Below the pieces are notes generated by a model, which was given only the letters and a program-made list of their open reading frames with translations, did no database searches and was not told where the DNA came from. The position numbers and the translations under genes were made by a program. From positions 35,866,581-35,930,580 of the forward strand of contig OY294071.1 of the NCBI GenBank assembly GCA_958510875.1: a DNA stretch of 64,000 bases, in the 5' to 3' direction. The DNA comes from Endomychus coccineus (Eukaryota; Arthropoda; Insecta; Coleoptera; Endomychidae). Positions 47,045 to 57,814 of this stretch are shown in pieces. Positions within the stretch are counted from its first letter, which is position 1, and every line of letters begins with the position of its first letter.

Positions 47045-47345
47045 ATAAAAGACTTTCACACTGTGGATATATTATAACACTATTGATAAGAAATAAGCAC
47101 CCTTATCCACTAAAATTGCTATTAAAGTACTGAGGACCTTTCGGCTACCAAGTAGCCATCATCAGAGTAAACTAAATTATAAATCAAAATGTGCCTGTTT
47201 AAATACTATTACCCACAAATAGTATTTAAACAGGCACACACACTACATGGTAGCCAAAAGGTCCTCAATACCTCAATAGTATATTTAGTAAATAAGGATG
47301 ATTATTTCTTATCAATAGTCTAATTGCTTATTGTTAAACTATAGC
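47045..47345. mobile_element. Near-palindromic foldback element, about 300 bp
   Basis: Arms 47045-47210 and 47215-47345 are inverted. The centre is TAGTATTTAAACAGGCAC with its mirror. The arms carry TTATCCACTAAAATTGCTAT / TAGTATATTTAGTAAATAAG and TTGATAAGAAATAA / TTATTTCTTATCAA. The left arm holds the complete hairpin CGGCTACCAAGTAGCC; the right arm has lost about 35 bases next to it. Confidence 0.85.
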
Positions 47346-47850
47346 TTACTTAATAGAAGTCAGGAATATGGGAGACGTAATCTATAAGTAGGGAACAGTT
47401 TCTGTAAAAAAAACTATTATACTCAGAAATCATACCAAGAAGACAGAAAAATGAAAATCAACAGTGATAACTTAGAAGCTATAATTGATGGATTATTAGT
47501 TATTATTCCATTGTTATTAACCTTGACACTCTAATACTTATATAACCCGACCCACCATCACAAAATGTCGTGATTCAGTTATCCGAGCGATTCACCATAC
47601 GACACGGGGCAGAAGAAGATTCATTACGAAGCACTATTGATACTTAGTTTGTCAATGCGATGTTTGGAAGTAGACTCCGTAGAATCATTGATGAGTTCCA
47701 AGTAGAAAAGACCCGGTTGGAGAAGAAATTCTTGCGGAGGTTGGATTTGAATGGCTCCATTTTCAACTCTAGCGAACGAGCTCTTAATCTTCCATCATTG
47801 TCAATATTGTTATTTTGTCCGTTTCAAAAGTATTCAAAGTAGAAGATTTC
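47346..47850. other. Non-coding stretch
   Basis: A 60-codon plus frame at 47660-47842 (MFGSRLRRIIDEFQVEKTRL...) is open but unrecognised and not supported by splice signals I could define. Confidence 0.4.
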
Positions 47851-47851
47851 T

Positions 47852-48520
47852 CTGTGGCAAACAACAGACATTTTGAATACTTGAAACCTTGAATCGGGGT
47901 TCTCCTGAACTGATTAACCATGTTACAGTGTCGGGTCCTTGAATTCTGGTCATCTCATAAGCAATGATCCTAATAAAATTATTATTGGGGTTCTTTTGAG
48001 ATGTATGAATTTCATCGATTATCCCAACTTCTTGGAATTCTCGATTTTTGCCAAATTTCATAAGGGGTAGGTATGGAAAAAATTCGATTTTGGTCGACCT
48101 CATCGATTCTCATGGAACACTGATATAGTACGTTTTTGAAAGTTAGAAATTATATTCTAGAGTTATTTTTAACCTCTGATCATGATTAACCACATTCCAG
48201 CGTGTCAGGACCCTGAATTATGGTCTTTTCATACGAAATGATCCTGATAAAATCAAGCTGCACAGCGATAATGCACTTAAGACTTGCATCGGAGTTCTTC
48301 TGAGATGTAAACGAAAGAAGTTCAGCTATTATCCTAACGTTATGAAATTTCCGATTTTTCCCAAATTTCATAAGGGGCAGGTATGGAAAAAATTCGATTC
48401 TGGTCGACCCCATCGATTCTAATGTAGCGCGTTTTCAGAAGTTAAGAATTCGATTCTAGCGTTAGCTTTAACATCTGATTAACCACGTTACAAATTGTCA
48501 TCTCATACGCAATGGCCATA
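47852..48520 (-). repeat. Dispersed repeat R3, two diverged units (minus)
   Basis: Two units (about 47852-48130 and 48180-48500). Both contain, on the minus strand, TCGACC.AAATCGAATTTTTT, CCATACCT.CCCCTTATGAAA and a GACCCGACACTGT-type landmark. The paired frames of 75-89 codons reflect the shared repeat, not genes. Confidence 0.75.
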
Positions 48521-49479
48521 GAATATGCCCTTTCATTTTAAACCTCTGAATAAGATCCTGGCTCAGAATCATAATTCATTTTATTGTTGCATTATTTTTG
48601 TGGTTTCACTCGATCTATTATTTCATTTCATAAATCAATCAGCTAATGGATTAATTGAGAGCTTCCGAGAGACGAAGAGCACATAATAATGAATGGAGAA
48701 TAGATATTTCCCAAAGTCGATGTCAAAAACAAGTGAAATGTTGTTCTGTGTAAGAATGAGATTCTGTTGCATAAGCAATTGTTGGCCAAATAAATATGGA
48801 TGCAGTATTTTAAGAATAGCGCTTAGGAAATAACATTGAAACTGCTGCGGAAGCAACATATATTATGGAGACAAATAGCCGTAGAAGAAAGACTAAGTGA
48901 AACAGTGGACTGAAATAGGTGGGAGCCAAGAAATGTGTGGAATTAGTCTCGAATATAGCCAATGAAAAGAGGATCTAGGATGCGCCAAAACTCGCATAAC
49001 CCGTCGGATCTCAAATAAATATACCTCACACTCGGATGCGCGATTCCTTTCCCTCTGTTTAATACCAGTTTCTCATCTTTTTATCCGGCTTGATAACGTA
49101 TACCTTACTGTAAGCAACGCCAGGGGGCACTGCCGTCACACTACCGTTCCTAAATAATTAATTACCACCTATTATTCCAGGGATTCGCGTTATCATGACG
49201 AAAACCCCAAACAAAACTTTCAGCGAGAAACATTTCAATAAATTATTAACTTATATATAGCTTCCTTTCAGCGACTGCATACTGGTCACCGAAATGCGCT
49301 TTGCGCACATAAATTCTGGTTTAACAACAACGTGATAAAATGTTAGCAATATTTTCACTTACGGAACCAAAATACGTCAGAGAAATAAATTTTGCTGATA
49401 CATCTATGTCTTTTATATATGGGTAAATACATAGATGTATTAACAAATTTTATTTTTCTGGCGTATTTTGGTTTAGTAA
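48521..49479. other. Non-coding stretch
   Basis: AT-rich, no gene recognised. Confidence 0.45.
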
Positions 49480-50487
49480 GCCAAAATATGTTAACATTTT
49501 ATCACGGCATAATCTTAAAATCAGTTTCAAATCACAAAGTAAAATCTGCCATCTTATATATAATGCTAAAGACAAAACCAATGAATATAGTAAGCTTGGA
49601 GATGAAAAACTAATTTGCCCAGACTGTGATTACTTTTATATATGTAGAACTTGTCGTAATTTTAAACTCAGATACCAAGGACATTTCGTAGACTCAACCT
49701 TTCCTAACCATTATATTTTGACTACACGAGAGCGAAACCTATAATGTTTGAAGAACATCGTGTGAGCCAGCGGTGTAATGATGGTAATGATGGGAGAGGA
49801 GATGAGCATTCGAATTTTCTTGAAGGTTCAGAGGTTATAGGCATAAGGGAAGACCTCACTAGGTAAAAAGTTCCACAACTTCGCTGTTCGAAAGAAAGAT
49901 GAAGTCTGGTAGGAAGAAGTTCGGCAGGTCTCGAGCTTGACATTGAAGGAGTGACTAGTGTGTGTAAAAACGGACGAGATTTCTCATGACCACCGACCAT
50001 AGAAATATCTATAGAAAGGGAAGAGATCTCCCACCTTTCTACGATGTTTTAGAGAGGTCAATGAACTCGTAAGTGTGACATCACTGATCAAACGAATAGC
50101 TTTCTTCTGGATAGAATCCAAGAGCTTCATCTTATGTTAGAGACCGAACTTCAAATATGTGAACATTACTCCAGGATAGGTCAAATCTGTGCTTTGTAGA
50201 TTACGAGGAGCTGCTGGGATGTGAAAGTTCTTGGTTCGGAGTAGAAAACCAAGTTTTTATGAAGTAGCTTTCGCAATGATCGTCCCAAAGGTTATAACTT
50301 GCCTAATTTATATAACCTAAACATTTCACAAAGTCAAACCAAAGATTTCTAATTAAATACATTGGAATCAATAGAGACTTATAAAGGTGTCAAAGACTCC
50401 TATAACAATATCCCAAATGATCAGTTAGACCTATACCAAAGTGATCTTTTCCTTTGTCTTCCAAAGCACTCTTCGAATAATTCTTAG
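49480..50487 (+). pseudogene. Penelope-like element: GIY-YIG endonuclease relic, split by an X1 insertion
   Basis: The frame leading into 49722 reads 'VNILSRHNLKISFKSQSKI', 'LIYNAKDKTNEYSKLGDEK' and 'LICPDCDYFYICRTCRNFKL' followed by RYQGHF. This is the linker and GIY-YIG endonuclease of Penelope-like elements, whose usual form is 'GIYKL.CPDC..YYIGQTGR.FK.RY.EH'. Here GIY is DEK and YIG is YIC. After the inserted X1 piece (49726-50285) the frame resumes as 'LNTLESIETYKGVKDSYNN' and IPNDQLDLYQSDLF, the block that follows the endonuclease in these elements. Ends at TAG 50485-50487. The reverse transcriptase part was not found upstream. Endonuclease key residues are damaged, so it is inactive. 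Confidence 0.7.
49726..50285 (-). pseudogene. X1 LINE 3' fragment inserted in a Penelope-like relic
   Basis: Minus-strand copy of the X1 end. The tail complement (GACTACACGAGAG then AACATCGTGTGAGCCAGCGG) starts at 49728. The body contains the 'RTKLWNSLPS' and 'HPF' region, the conserved FHGR block, and ends near 'FLLRTKNF' at about 50280. 5' truncated, as usual for LINE insertions. Confidence 0.8.
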
Positions 50488-50620
50488 AATATTAAATGAT
50501 AATTATCCTAATGCACAAATTGTTTCTTAATTCTCACTGTTTTCCAGGGATCAACCTGTTTCGGACTTTCGTACTTTAGTTCCTATTTATACTTGAAATG
50601 TTTGTTGTTTACTTCATAAT
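50488..50620. other. Short non-coding spacer
   Basis: Nothing recognised. Confidence 0.4.
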
Positions 50621-50750
50621 TTAGTATCTGTTTGATAATGTCACTTCGGTGTTGCAAATATAGTAACGTTTTCATGTTATTATTAAAAGTGGTATAAATA
50701 CAAAGTAATTGTTCTTTCATTTAATCATAATGATAAATCACGGGTTGTAC
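50621..50750. mobile_element. Foldback element half-copy
   Basis: Matches the right half of the element at 19.49-19.61 kb: TATCTGTTTGATAATG, TTTTCATGTT-TTATT, AGTGG, ACAAAGTAATT and TCTTTCATTTAATCAT, in the same order. Confidence 0.65.
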
Positions 50751-51475
50751 CATGAATTTTTGGATAAATAAAATTTTGAAAAATACTCTCGAAAGCTCTT
50801 TGTTTTCCATTAGTTTCTCGAACCTTATATAGGTACATATAATTGCATACAATTCAATATAGGATTGACAGAAGGATTGGAGTTTTGCCAAGAAGAGGAG
50901 AATCAATTGTGTAAGTGCTGGGAGATCCTTGAGCGCTTGTTTGAACGCTAAAAATATTTCCATATGTTTGTTGGCATTTATTTTGATACTTGTACGTGAC
51001 TTAGCCGCGTTAACATTGTTTGTATTCAGCTCTGTTTCTAACTATCCTCATAAATTAACATTGTGACATTTGCATTAGGTTGCTGAACAAAACCAATTGA
51101 ATTGTAGATCATAGCACAACGACGTCAAACAGACTGTATAAATATATATTTGTCCAATCATCAGCCAGTCTAAATGAATAGCATGTTAACACTCATGCGA
51201 ATATTTACTACGATGAAACAATGTTATATTTTTATAATGTTTTTATATACTCATTATTGTAACTCGTCTTAAGCTCAGACTGAATTTCATGATAATAGGG
51301 AACGTACAACGTTTTCTATGAACATTGTAATTGACGGATTCACACTTTTTTGATGGCATGGCGACTTTCGACGATTTTGGCAACATTAATGATTGGAGCC
51401 ACGCCAATTCTACAAAATCCAAAGGAATGGTATCAGGTTGATTAAAATCATATAGATTTTTGAAAAGCATTTGGT
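50751..51475. other. Non-coding stretch
   Basis: AT-rich. Open frames on the minus strand (50721-50963, 51243-51494) have no recognised content. Confidence 0.4.
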
Positions 51476-51800
51476 TTGGTAAATGATAGTTCACTATTTT
51501 TGGAATTTTATGGTATACTGTTTTTGTTATCTTGGTCCAATTCTAATCTCAGACACAGAAAGCAGCTTGTTATACAAGGTTGCAAACCAAATGCAATAGC
51601 AGTTATCCATGGAGTTCCCGAAGGTTATCAATTGGGCCCAATCCTTTTTCCTTTATTTATAAATGATTTACTACCTTCAGGTATGCTCAATTCATTTAAA
51701 TGCCATTTAGGTCCATATAGAGGATGATAGAACCCTGCAAGCTAATACCTGAAATTTGAAGGACTGAGTTTTCCGTAAAAATATGTAGGTTTCCAATATT
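51476..51800 (+). pseudogene. CR1/Jockey-type LINE RT fragment (third family)
   Basis: 'NSNLRHRKQLVIQGCKPNAI' then VIHGVPEGYQLGPILFPLFI and NDLLPSG: the stretch from '(YL.NR.Q.V.I.' to RT motif B 'GVPQGS.LGPILF.I.INDLP'. Here PQGS has become PEGY. Sequence differs from X1 and from the 37.5-kb element. Only about 80 codons survive. Confidence 0.7.
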
Positions 51801-53335
51801 AGACAATTTCCTTACATTAAACGCCTTTCCTCTATCCTAGAAATGAAGACTTTTGTTGACTATTTCCGAAAATCTTAACGATTTCGGCAAATTTGTAGCA
51901 ACGCTAATTCCATAAGCTGCGGAAGACTTTAAAGGAAAATTGTTTCATCTATCCCTAAGGCAGAGGCAGCAATTTTTGACTATTATATTCAATTGTTTGA
52001 GAAGTCGTTACTGTGGAATCAAACCACTGAATGAATAATCTAGAAATGTTGAAGACATCATACAAAGGTAAATACTTGAATGGCTCACTTACATATAAGC
52101 AAATAAGAAAATTCCTAATTGGGAAGGGATGTGCACAAATCAGGAGTTTAATTAGTGATGTGTTTGTCTCTAACGGTGCGTGTTGGTCAGCTCCAAGAGA
52201 CGCAATCAGTTCACTAATTACTAAGTAGTGCTGGAATCTAGATATCCACATCCTCGCTCTTTGATCATGAATAAATATATGGTGCAATGATATTTAATCG
52301 AACAATATAAATAGATCTAAACGGATTTAGCAAATTCTGATTCTATTGAATCAATGAACTATGGACTCTTGACATTGGGTTGAGGTCATTAGCAAATATA
52401 TATTAGACACTTGATAAGAGAAGCAACAACAATAAGAGAGGAATAGTTGCTTAAATACTAGAAGGTGACATAGTTTTCAAGTTTATGCTACCTTGAGGGT
52501 GGGAGGGATATTTGGTGAACGCATTATTTACAGCGAGGAATTTAATTGTTAAATTACGGGCTAATATCACCACATCATGTGAAACTTTTGTAATTGAAAA
52601 TTATTGTTATGATATGGGTATGATCTATCGTTGTACCTTTGTTACATTGGTTGTAGCAGCATACAAAAAATACAACTAGTATGATATTATCGTTGCCAGT
52701 AACATTATTGAGTTTCTACGTCATCCAACAATAGCGCAAATAGCATTTATTCCAACTACGACATAATTCAATAATACTTCAATGAAGTACTAATTGTCTC
52801 TGCTAATATCCGCCTAGATCATATATTATCATAATTGAGATATTATTCGATCATCCAGACTATGTTTCACAGTTTCACAATCCAGATTTTCGTTTTATAC
52901 ATTGTTTCCCATTATTTAGATGAGATAATTGGCATGACAGTAACTATAAGACTTAGAAGATAGGTTAATTGGAGAAAGTTTGCCCACTTATTGAGATTCA
53001 GTTTTAAAATCCTTTAATTTCCGCAAATTTTTAGAAATTTGAAAAAATTGAAAAATTAAAATTTCTTCATTTTCACTCTGCAATTCTTGGGGTAGATATA
53101 AAAAACGGAAGGTCTCTTTCCATTGGCACTTTTTCTCCTCTACAGCACCTTGGATTCTTCAAATACGGACATGAGCAATTATCCTGTTCACACTTGAATA
53201 TTTTAAAGTACAAAATTTTACGTTTATGAAGCACATAGGGACAATAAAATCTACATTTTGACAGAACTAATTTTTATTTTATGCTAATCCAAAGCTTATT
53301 TGCCTGAAGATGTTTCTACCAACGTGACTAAATAG
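51801..53335. other. Non-coding stretch
   Basis: AT-rich. Overlapping open frames at 51955-52287 (minus) and 52031-52228 (plus) are unrecognised. Confidence 0.45.
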
Positions 53336-54195
53336 CACTGTGTAAATTGGTACTTCATTGATATCTTCAAAGTATTTGACCGAGTCTGGCGTCAAGGCCT
53401 TCTTGAGAAACTTCAGTCATATGGTTTGCCGCCTCAACTTTGTAGCTTACTATCTAGTTTTCACCCAGATAGATCACTCCATGTGGTGGTTGATGGAATC
53501 CCTTCCGATAGGATAACTATTAACACATCATACTGTTTCCTCATCTAGATCTCATATATCATCGAATGAAGCCAAAGGAGCGAGATAGAGACAGGTTGAC
53601 GCGTTCAATGCAGATATGGCAACGATTTTGGAATTGGGATCTGATAATCTAGTAGATTTTAATGCAACCAATTCGCAAGCTTCTATCATATCAATGCTCG
53701 GGATCACCACCAACAACACCCTCTCATGGGATGATCATGTGATGTCCATTGCGAAAACCGCCTCACGCAATTCCATGCCAAGCCAAGAGGTAATTCACAT
53801 CCCAGCAACTTCTCATAATCTACAAAGCAAGACCTATCCTGGGGTTCTATCCAGAAGAAAGCTATTCGTTTGATTGTTGATGTCACATTTACAAATTAAT
53901 TAACCTCTATAGAACATCGTAGAAAGATGGGCGATTTATCCGTTTTCTATAGATATTTAAATGGTCGCTGTTTATCAGAAATGTCTATTATTCCACCATG
54001 AGAGCTCTTCATTGTCAAGCTCAAGACCTGCCAAACTTCTTCCTACAAGACATCTTTTTCCTATTGAATGACGACGATTTGCAACTTTTTTCCTAGTGTG
54101 GTATGTCCCCTCACAACATTCTACTGCTGGCTCACGCGATGTTCTTCAAACATTATAGGTTATCCGCTCATGTAATCAAAGTATAGAAGAAAACA
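53336..54195 (+). pseudogene. X1 LINE relic, internally deleted
   Basis: Begins at motif A ('DIFKVFDRVWRQGLLEKLQS', then YGLPPQLCSLLSSF), keeps RSLHVVVDGI, then jumps past motifs B and C to 'DNLVDFNATNSQASII', 'LGITTNNTLSWDDHVMSIAK', a shortened C-terminal block and the tail ending CACGCGATGTTCTTCAAACA near 54165. Nonfunctional. Confidence 0.8.
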
Positions 54196-55880
54196 ATTGA
54201 AATAGGTCAAGGAAGACAATACGGGCAGTTTTGAAGAGATCATGAAAATAATGGGCGAAATATTGAGCAGAATAATCAGGCTTTTGCTTAATTTTTTCCA
54301 TAACTATATTGAAGTTTAAAATTCTTATCAAAATTAATAAGAAAAGGGCAGGTCCATAAATTGATGATGGACCTAAAAATACAATAAGTCGTATTCAAAA
54401 AAAGGTTATGCTATTTTGTGAGGGATAAAGAGTTTCACAAAAGTATGTTATCGGTTTTCTTCATATCTACCTAAGCAGCTACAGTAATTGCAAGTATAGA
54501 AATTCATTTTTCATCCATTTCAAAGAATCATGAAAATTCTACAAAACATTCTTCATTTGAGCTACTTTCTAACTCTTATAGTTACCAAGATCCCAATACA
54601 CCAAGCAAATAATAGACAATTTTGCTTCATTTCAGTACTCCATCATCCAGTTTGTGATTAATATGCTGAAAATCTCAATAAATTTGGCAACTGCTTTCAT
54701 CCATATCTATTTCCAACGAAAGCTATAGCCGTCTTTGTCGAATCCCAACGTATGTAAAAACGTATTTCATCTGAATCATAAAAAATTAATTTCATTATAA
54801 GGGCTTTTCCGAATCAACGAGATGAATAGGTACATAAAAAACAATTTGTATTGTCATCGATATTATCATTTTCCTTGACGTTCGCTCTAGAACACAAATG
54901 ATGCGGAAATAGTGAGTTATCTGAACGTTTATGTCCAGTGTATACCAAATCAAATAAGAATAGCAAGTTAGGGCGATAGGAGAAATAACAATATTTCACC
55001 AATAAAAGGAATAGGCCGCATTCCTCCATAAAACTTTAATGGGTTGACGGAATCAAACAGCTGCGGACAAAGCTATAATAGAAGAAAGTAGTGAATTCGT
55101 CTGACTCGCAAAAGCAAAAGAAAACTGTTTTTAGCTGTAGCAAGAGGATCGCAATGGAGCAGTCTACAATTCTAATAGATGAAATTGAGTAAGTACAATG
55201 GGCTAAGATATCATATCCTTCATACTTTCTTCTTCTTAACATCGTTCATGTTGTTCTATTTCCAATTACATTCATCCTCCTATTGCGAATATCTGTAACA
55301 TTATTGAATGCTTTCTGCTGCGCTATTCATGTATTGACCATTCATGCAATCCACATAGGTATCATTTCCCTTAAGTTTTCAGTTTAATCACACCATCAGT
55401 TCTTCCACTCTGATGTATATAAATGACTGTCACATATTACCTACTATACCTACGAGATGTGTAAAGATCATACTTTATTGTATCAATCTCGCTGGAGGTA
55501 CTAACAATGAGTGTCCATTCTACGGAAATTAAATACCAAAAATAATCAATTCCTCTCTGGTTCATCACAAAAACAGATGGCAATAAACATTGATCAATCA
55601 ACTCATCGATCATTTAATCAATCGAACTATAGTAATCCTTGCTTGATTCAATTATCACAATATAATTGATTAATGAATCTTTCAAATAATCTAATATTTC
55701 AGAATATAATTGCATCTCAATCATACTCAATCCTAATCATTTATTCAAACAAGATTTCTGTAAGATTTTAATGTTTTTCAACAGAATTTATATCTCACTG
55801 AAACTTTATTGTCCATTTTTTTCAAAATATTAATTCTTTACTCTTAAGAGGCATTCTGATGAGAATCAAATTGAAACATC
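54196..55880. other. Non-coding stretch
   Basis: AT-rich. Minus-strand open frames at 54814-55242 were considered as exons, but no convincing splice sites or domain were found. Confidence 0.45.
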
Positions 55881-55892
55881 AATCAAAGAATG

Positions 55893-55960
55893 CAAGCTTC
55901 CCCGTTCCACTGATGTAGTCTATAAGAAGAGCGAAACAGCTGTCTGGAACTATAAGTTTG
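55893..55960 (+). ncRNA. Hammerhead ribozyme, stem I complete, core lesion
   Basis: The outer stem I CAAGCTT (55893-55899) pairs with AAGTTTG (55954-55960) including one G-U. The inner stem I GTTCCA (55904-55909) pairs with TGGAAC (55945-55950). GAAA (55933-55936), palindrome ACAGCTGT and GTC cleavage triplet are intact. The box reads CTGATGT (last A lost) and stem II is weak. Confidence 0.75.
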
Positions 55961-56253
55961 AAGTCAGTGATCGATCTGGGCTAGGTAGACCTGATCATTG
56001 TTATCTGGCCAACATTATTTTCATTTGCTCCTAATTCTCTTACATTGGTCTGATCTCGCCAACTGGCGCACTCAAGTAGTTTCGCATTCCCTGTAACTTT
56101 TGTAAAGTTCGAGAAATCTGTCAATGTGGTACGTTACTTGATTTCTTAGTGGTGGGACATCTATCTATTCATAGATGTAGTGAGATATTTTGTTCTTTTC
56201 ACCACGTTGGGCGTCAGTTATTATTACCTTCAACAGAGACGTAAGTAACGTTG

Positions 56254-56321
56254 CAAACTTGCTCGTTCCACTGATCAGCTCTATGAGAGTAGCGAAACAG
56301 CTATCTGGAACTATAAGTTTG
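56254..56321 (+). ncRNA. Hammerhead ribozyme, best-preserved overall fold
   Basis: Outer stem I CAAACTT (56254-56260) pairs perfectly with AAGTTTG (56315-56321). An internal loop GCTC/TAT separates it from inner stem I GTTCCA (56265-56270) with TGGAAC (56306-56311). The box is CTGATCA (56271-56277, a single G-to-C change), stem II is GCT/AGC, GAAA lies at 56294-56297, followed by CAGCT and the ATC triplet. A two-part stem I with an internal loop is what natural type I hammerheads use for loop-loop contact. Confidence 0.8.
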
Positions 56322-56413
56322 TGACGTTACTGATCGATCTGGACTAGAAAGACAGTATCATTATTACCAAAGAATGGTGTTTGATTGATTCCATATTACC
56401 AAATCCATACTAA

Positions 56414-56674
56414 CTACGAACTAATAAGTTTAACACAAATCATCAAATCCTTTTTGAAGATACTAAAATCCTAGTCCGAGCCCCAAACTTCTATCAGCGA
56501 AAAATCCTTGAAGCTATAGAAATCCTAAAACATCCGAATAATCTAAACCGTGACTCAGGATATTACCTTCCCAACATTTGGAAACCCATCCTCGAAAATT
56601 CAACTTCGCACATGATCGCACAACGGCAGGGTCAGGTGCTGGAACGAAGTTTACCACCGGAACAAAGGCAGTGA
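56414..56674 (+). pseudogene. Penelope-like element C-terminal coding remnant
   Basis: An uninterrupted 86-codon frame ending at TGA 56672-56674. It contains NHQILFEDTKILVRAP, FYQRKILEAIEILKHP and NNLNRDSGYYLPNIWKPIL. This corresponds to the region downstream of the GIY-YIG domain in Penelope-like elements ('H.I.FE.TKIL.....Y..R...EAIEI.KHPNN.NRD.GY.L...W.P.L'). It differs from the C-terminal block of the relic at 50.3-50.5 kb, so the two belong to different lineages. The RT and endonuclease are missing upstream, where a hammerhead tandem lies instead. A hammerhead-like motif follows 83 bp after the stop. Confidence 0.75.
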
Positions 56675-56756
56675 ACTATGTAGCGTGAAGGATTTTTCCT
56701 ACAATAAATACGGCTACAGAAACCAGTAGAACCAGTTTCAGTTCAAGCCTCAAGCC

Positions 56757-56799
56757 TGCCCTGAAGATGCCACCTGTAATGGTTGGAGAAACGTCGGCA
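56757..56799 (+). ncRNA. Hammerhead-like motif after the Penelope-like C-terminus
   Basis: TGCC (56757-56760), CTGAAGA (56761-56767), an imperfect stem II with CCA/TGG pairing, GAAA (56788-56791), CGTC, then GGCA (56796-56799). Stem I TGCC/GGCA flanks the core exactly where a hammerhead requires it. Compare the second-class motifs at 59.46-59.92 kb. Confidence 0.5.
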
Positions 56800-56959
56800 T
56801 CAAGTCGAGCTATTGTGACGCGGAATCCATCCAGAAGACAAGATTTTTCAAAATACAATATGATAAATTGTTCAATCTGAATGAAATAATCGATTATTCC
56901 GCATATTCGAATAATCGTTACCATCTCTAATCACAATAGCATGAGAAGTTATTCACAGT

Positions 56960-57030
56960 TGTGGGTAACTCTCCCAAGATTCCACCGCTGGCTCACCCGA
57001 TGTACTTCGAACATTATAGGTTTTTCTCTA
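56960..57030 (+). repeat. X1 LINE terminal scrap
   Basis: Only the extreme 3' tail is present: TTCCACCGCTGGCTCACCCG, ATGTACTTCGAACATTATAGG. About 70 bp. Confidence 0.65.
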
Positions 57031-57810
57031 CCCTATAATTACCATAAATATTGAGTAACGAAAAAGTTTAATTTTTTCAACTCCTCCATATAACTGAACC
57101 TGTTTCTAGACTAATACGTTAAGTTTCATAGTCAACAGAGTGCTTAAACAAGTTTTGAAACACGAGACTCATTGTTCAATGTCGAAGCACGTCACCAATT
57201 GTTTTTACCTAGTTTGAATTTCGCGGGTGACCTAGGTACGGTCGGTAAAACAATAACAATACTGACCGACCGCGACCTGTCATAGCGTCTGGCCCAGGTG
57301 CTGCCATACCTACTGTATGATATGATATGTTTCAGGTTGCAATTGTACAATTAATAGTGAACATGGGCTGTCTGATAAATATCCAAAAGACAGATCTTCT
57401 AACCCACAAGGTAGTAGAAATACGGACTATTATAGCTATCAAACATATTCAACTTGAATTCGAGAATATTCTATGTGTCTCCCATATTGTGCAATAATCT
57501 ATTGTATTGTACAAAAATAAAAAAAAACATCTGTAATCGCTCTCAAGCAATCTAGATAGGGAGTCAGATACAATTGTATGTGAATATAAGTTACAGGCAA
57601 AATCGGAATCAATGATATGGATCTTGAGCACAGGTCAACAGGTCCTAGGTTCAGAAATCAACATCTACTCTAGAGTCAGTATTTTCAATAATTAATATAA
57701 TTATAATGGAGTGATATTCGTGGAAGTCATACCTCATTTATAATTGGATTTTCAACTATTTATAAATGATCAACTTTATGTGTAAGCACTTAATTAAAGT
57801 ACATTTTTTT
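57031..57810. other. Non-coding stretch
   Basis: AT-rich. Nothing recognised. Confidence 0.45.
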
Positions 57811-57814
57811 TTTA

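Larger units (their letters stand above)
55885..56375 (+). repeat. Tandem hammerhead repeat, unit about 361 bp
   Basis: Two plus-strand ribozymes with cores at 55910 and 56271 are separated by one full unit. The body contains GATCGATCTGG, TGATCATTGTTATCTGG, TCCTAATTCTCTTACATTGG, GGCGCACTCAAGTAGTT, TCTGTCAATGTGGTACG, a CTATTCATAGATG-type stretch, CACCACG and ACCTTCAACAGAGACG. The same order is seen inverted at 18.07-18.36 kb. Confidence 0.85.

Noticed and set aside
47834..48413. Two similar minus-strand frames of 75-89 codons
   Set aside because: Their similarity comes from the dispersed repeat R3. The frames are not conserved at the other R3 loci.
54814..55242. Pair of minus-strand frames as possible exons
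   Set aside because: No convincing acceptor or donor sites and no domain. Hydrophobic composition is explained by AT-rich codons.
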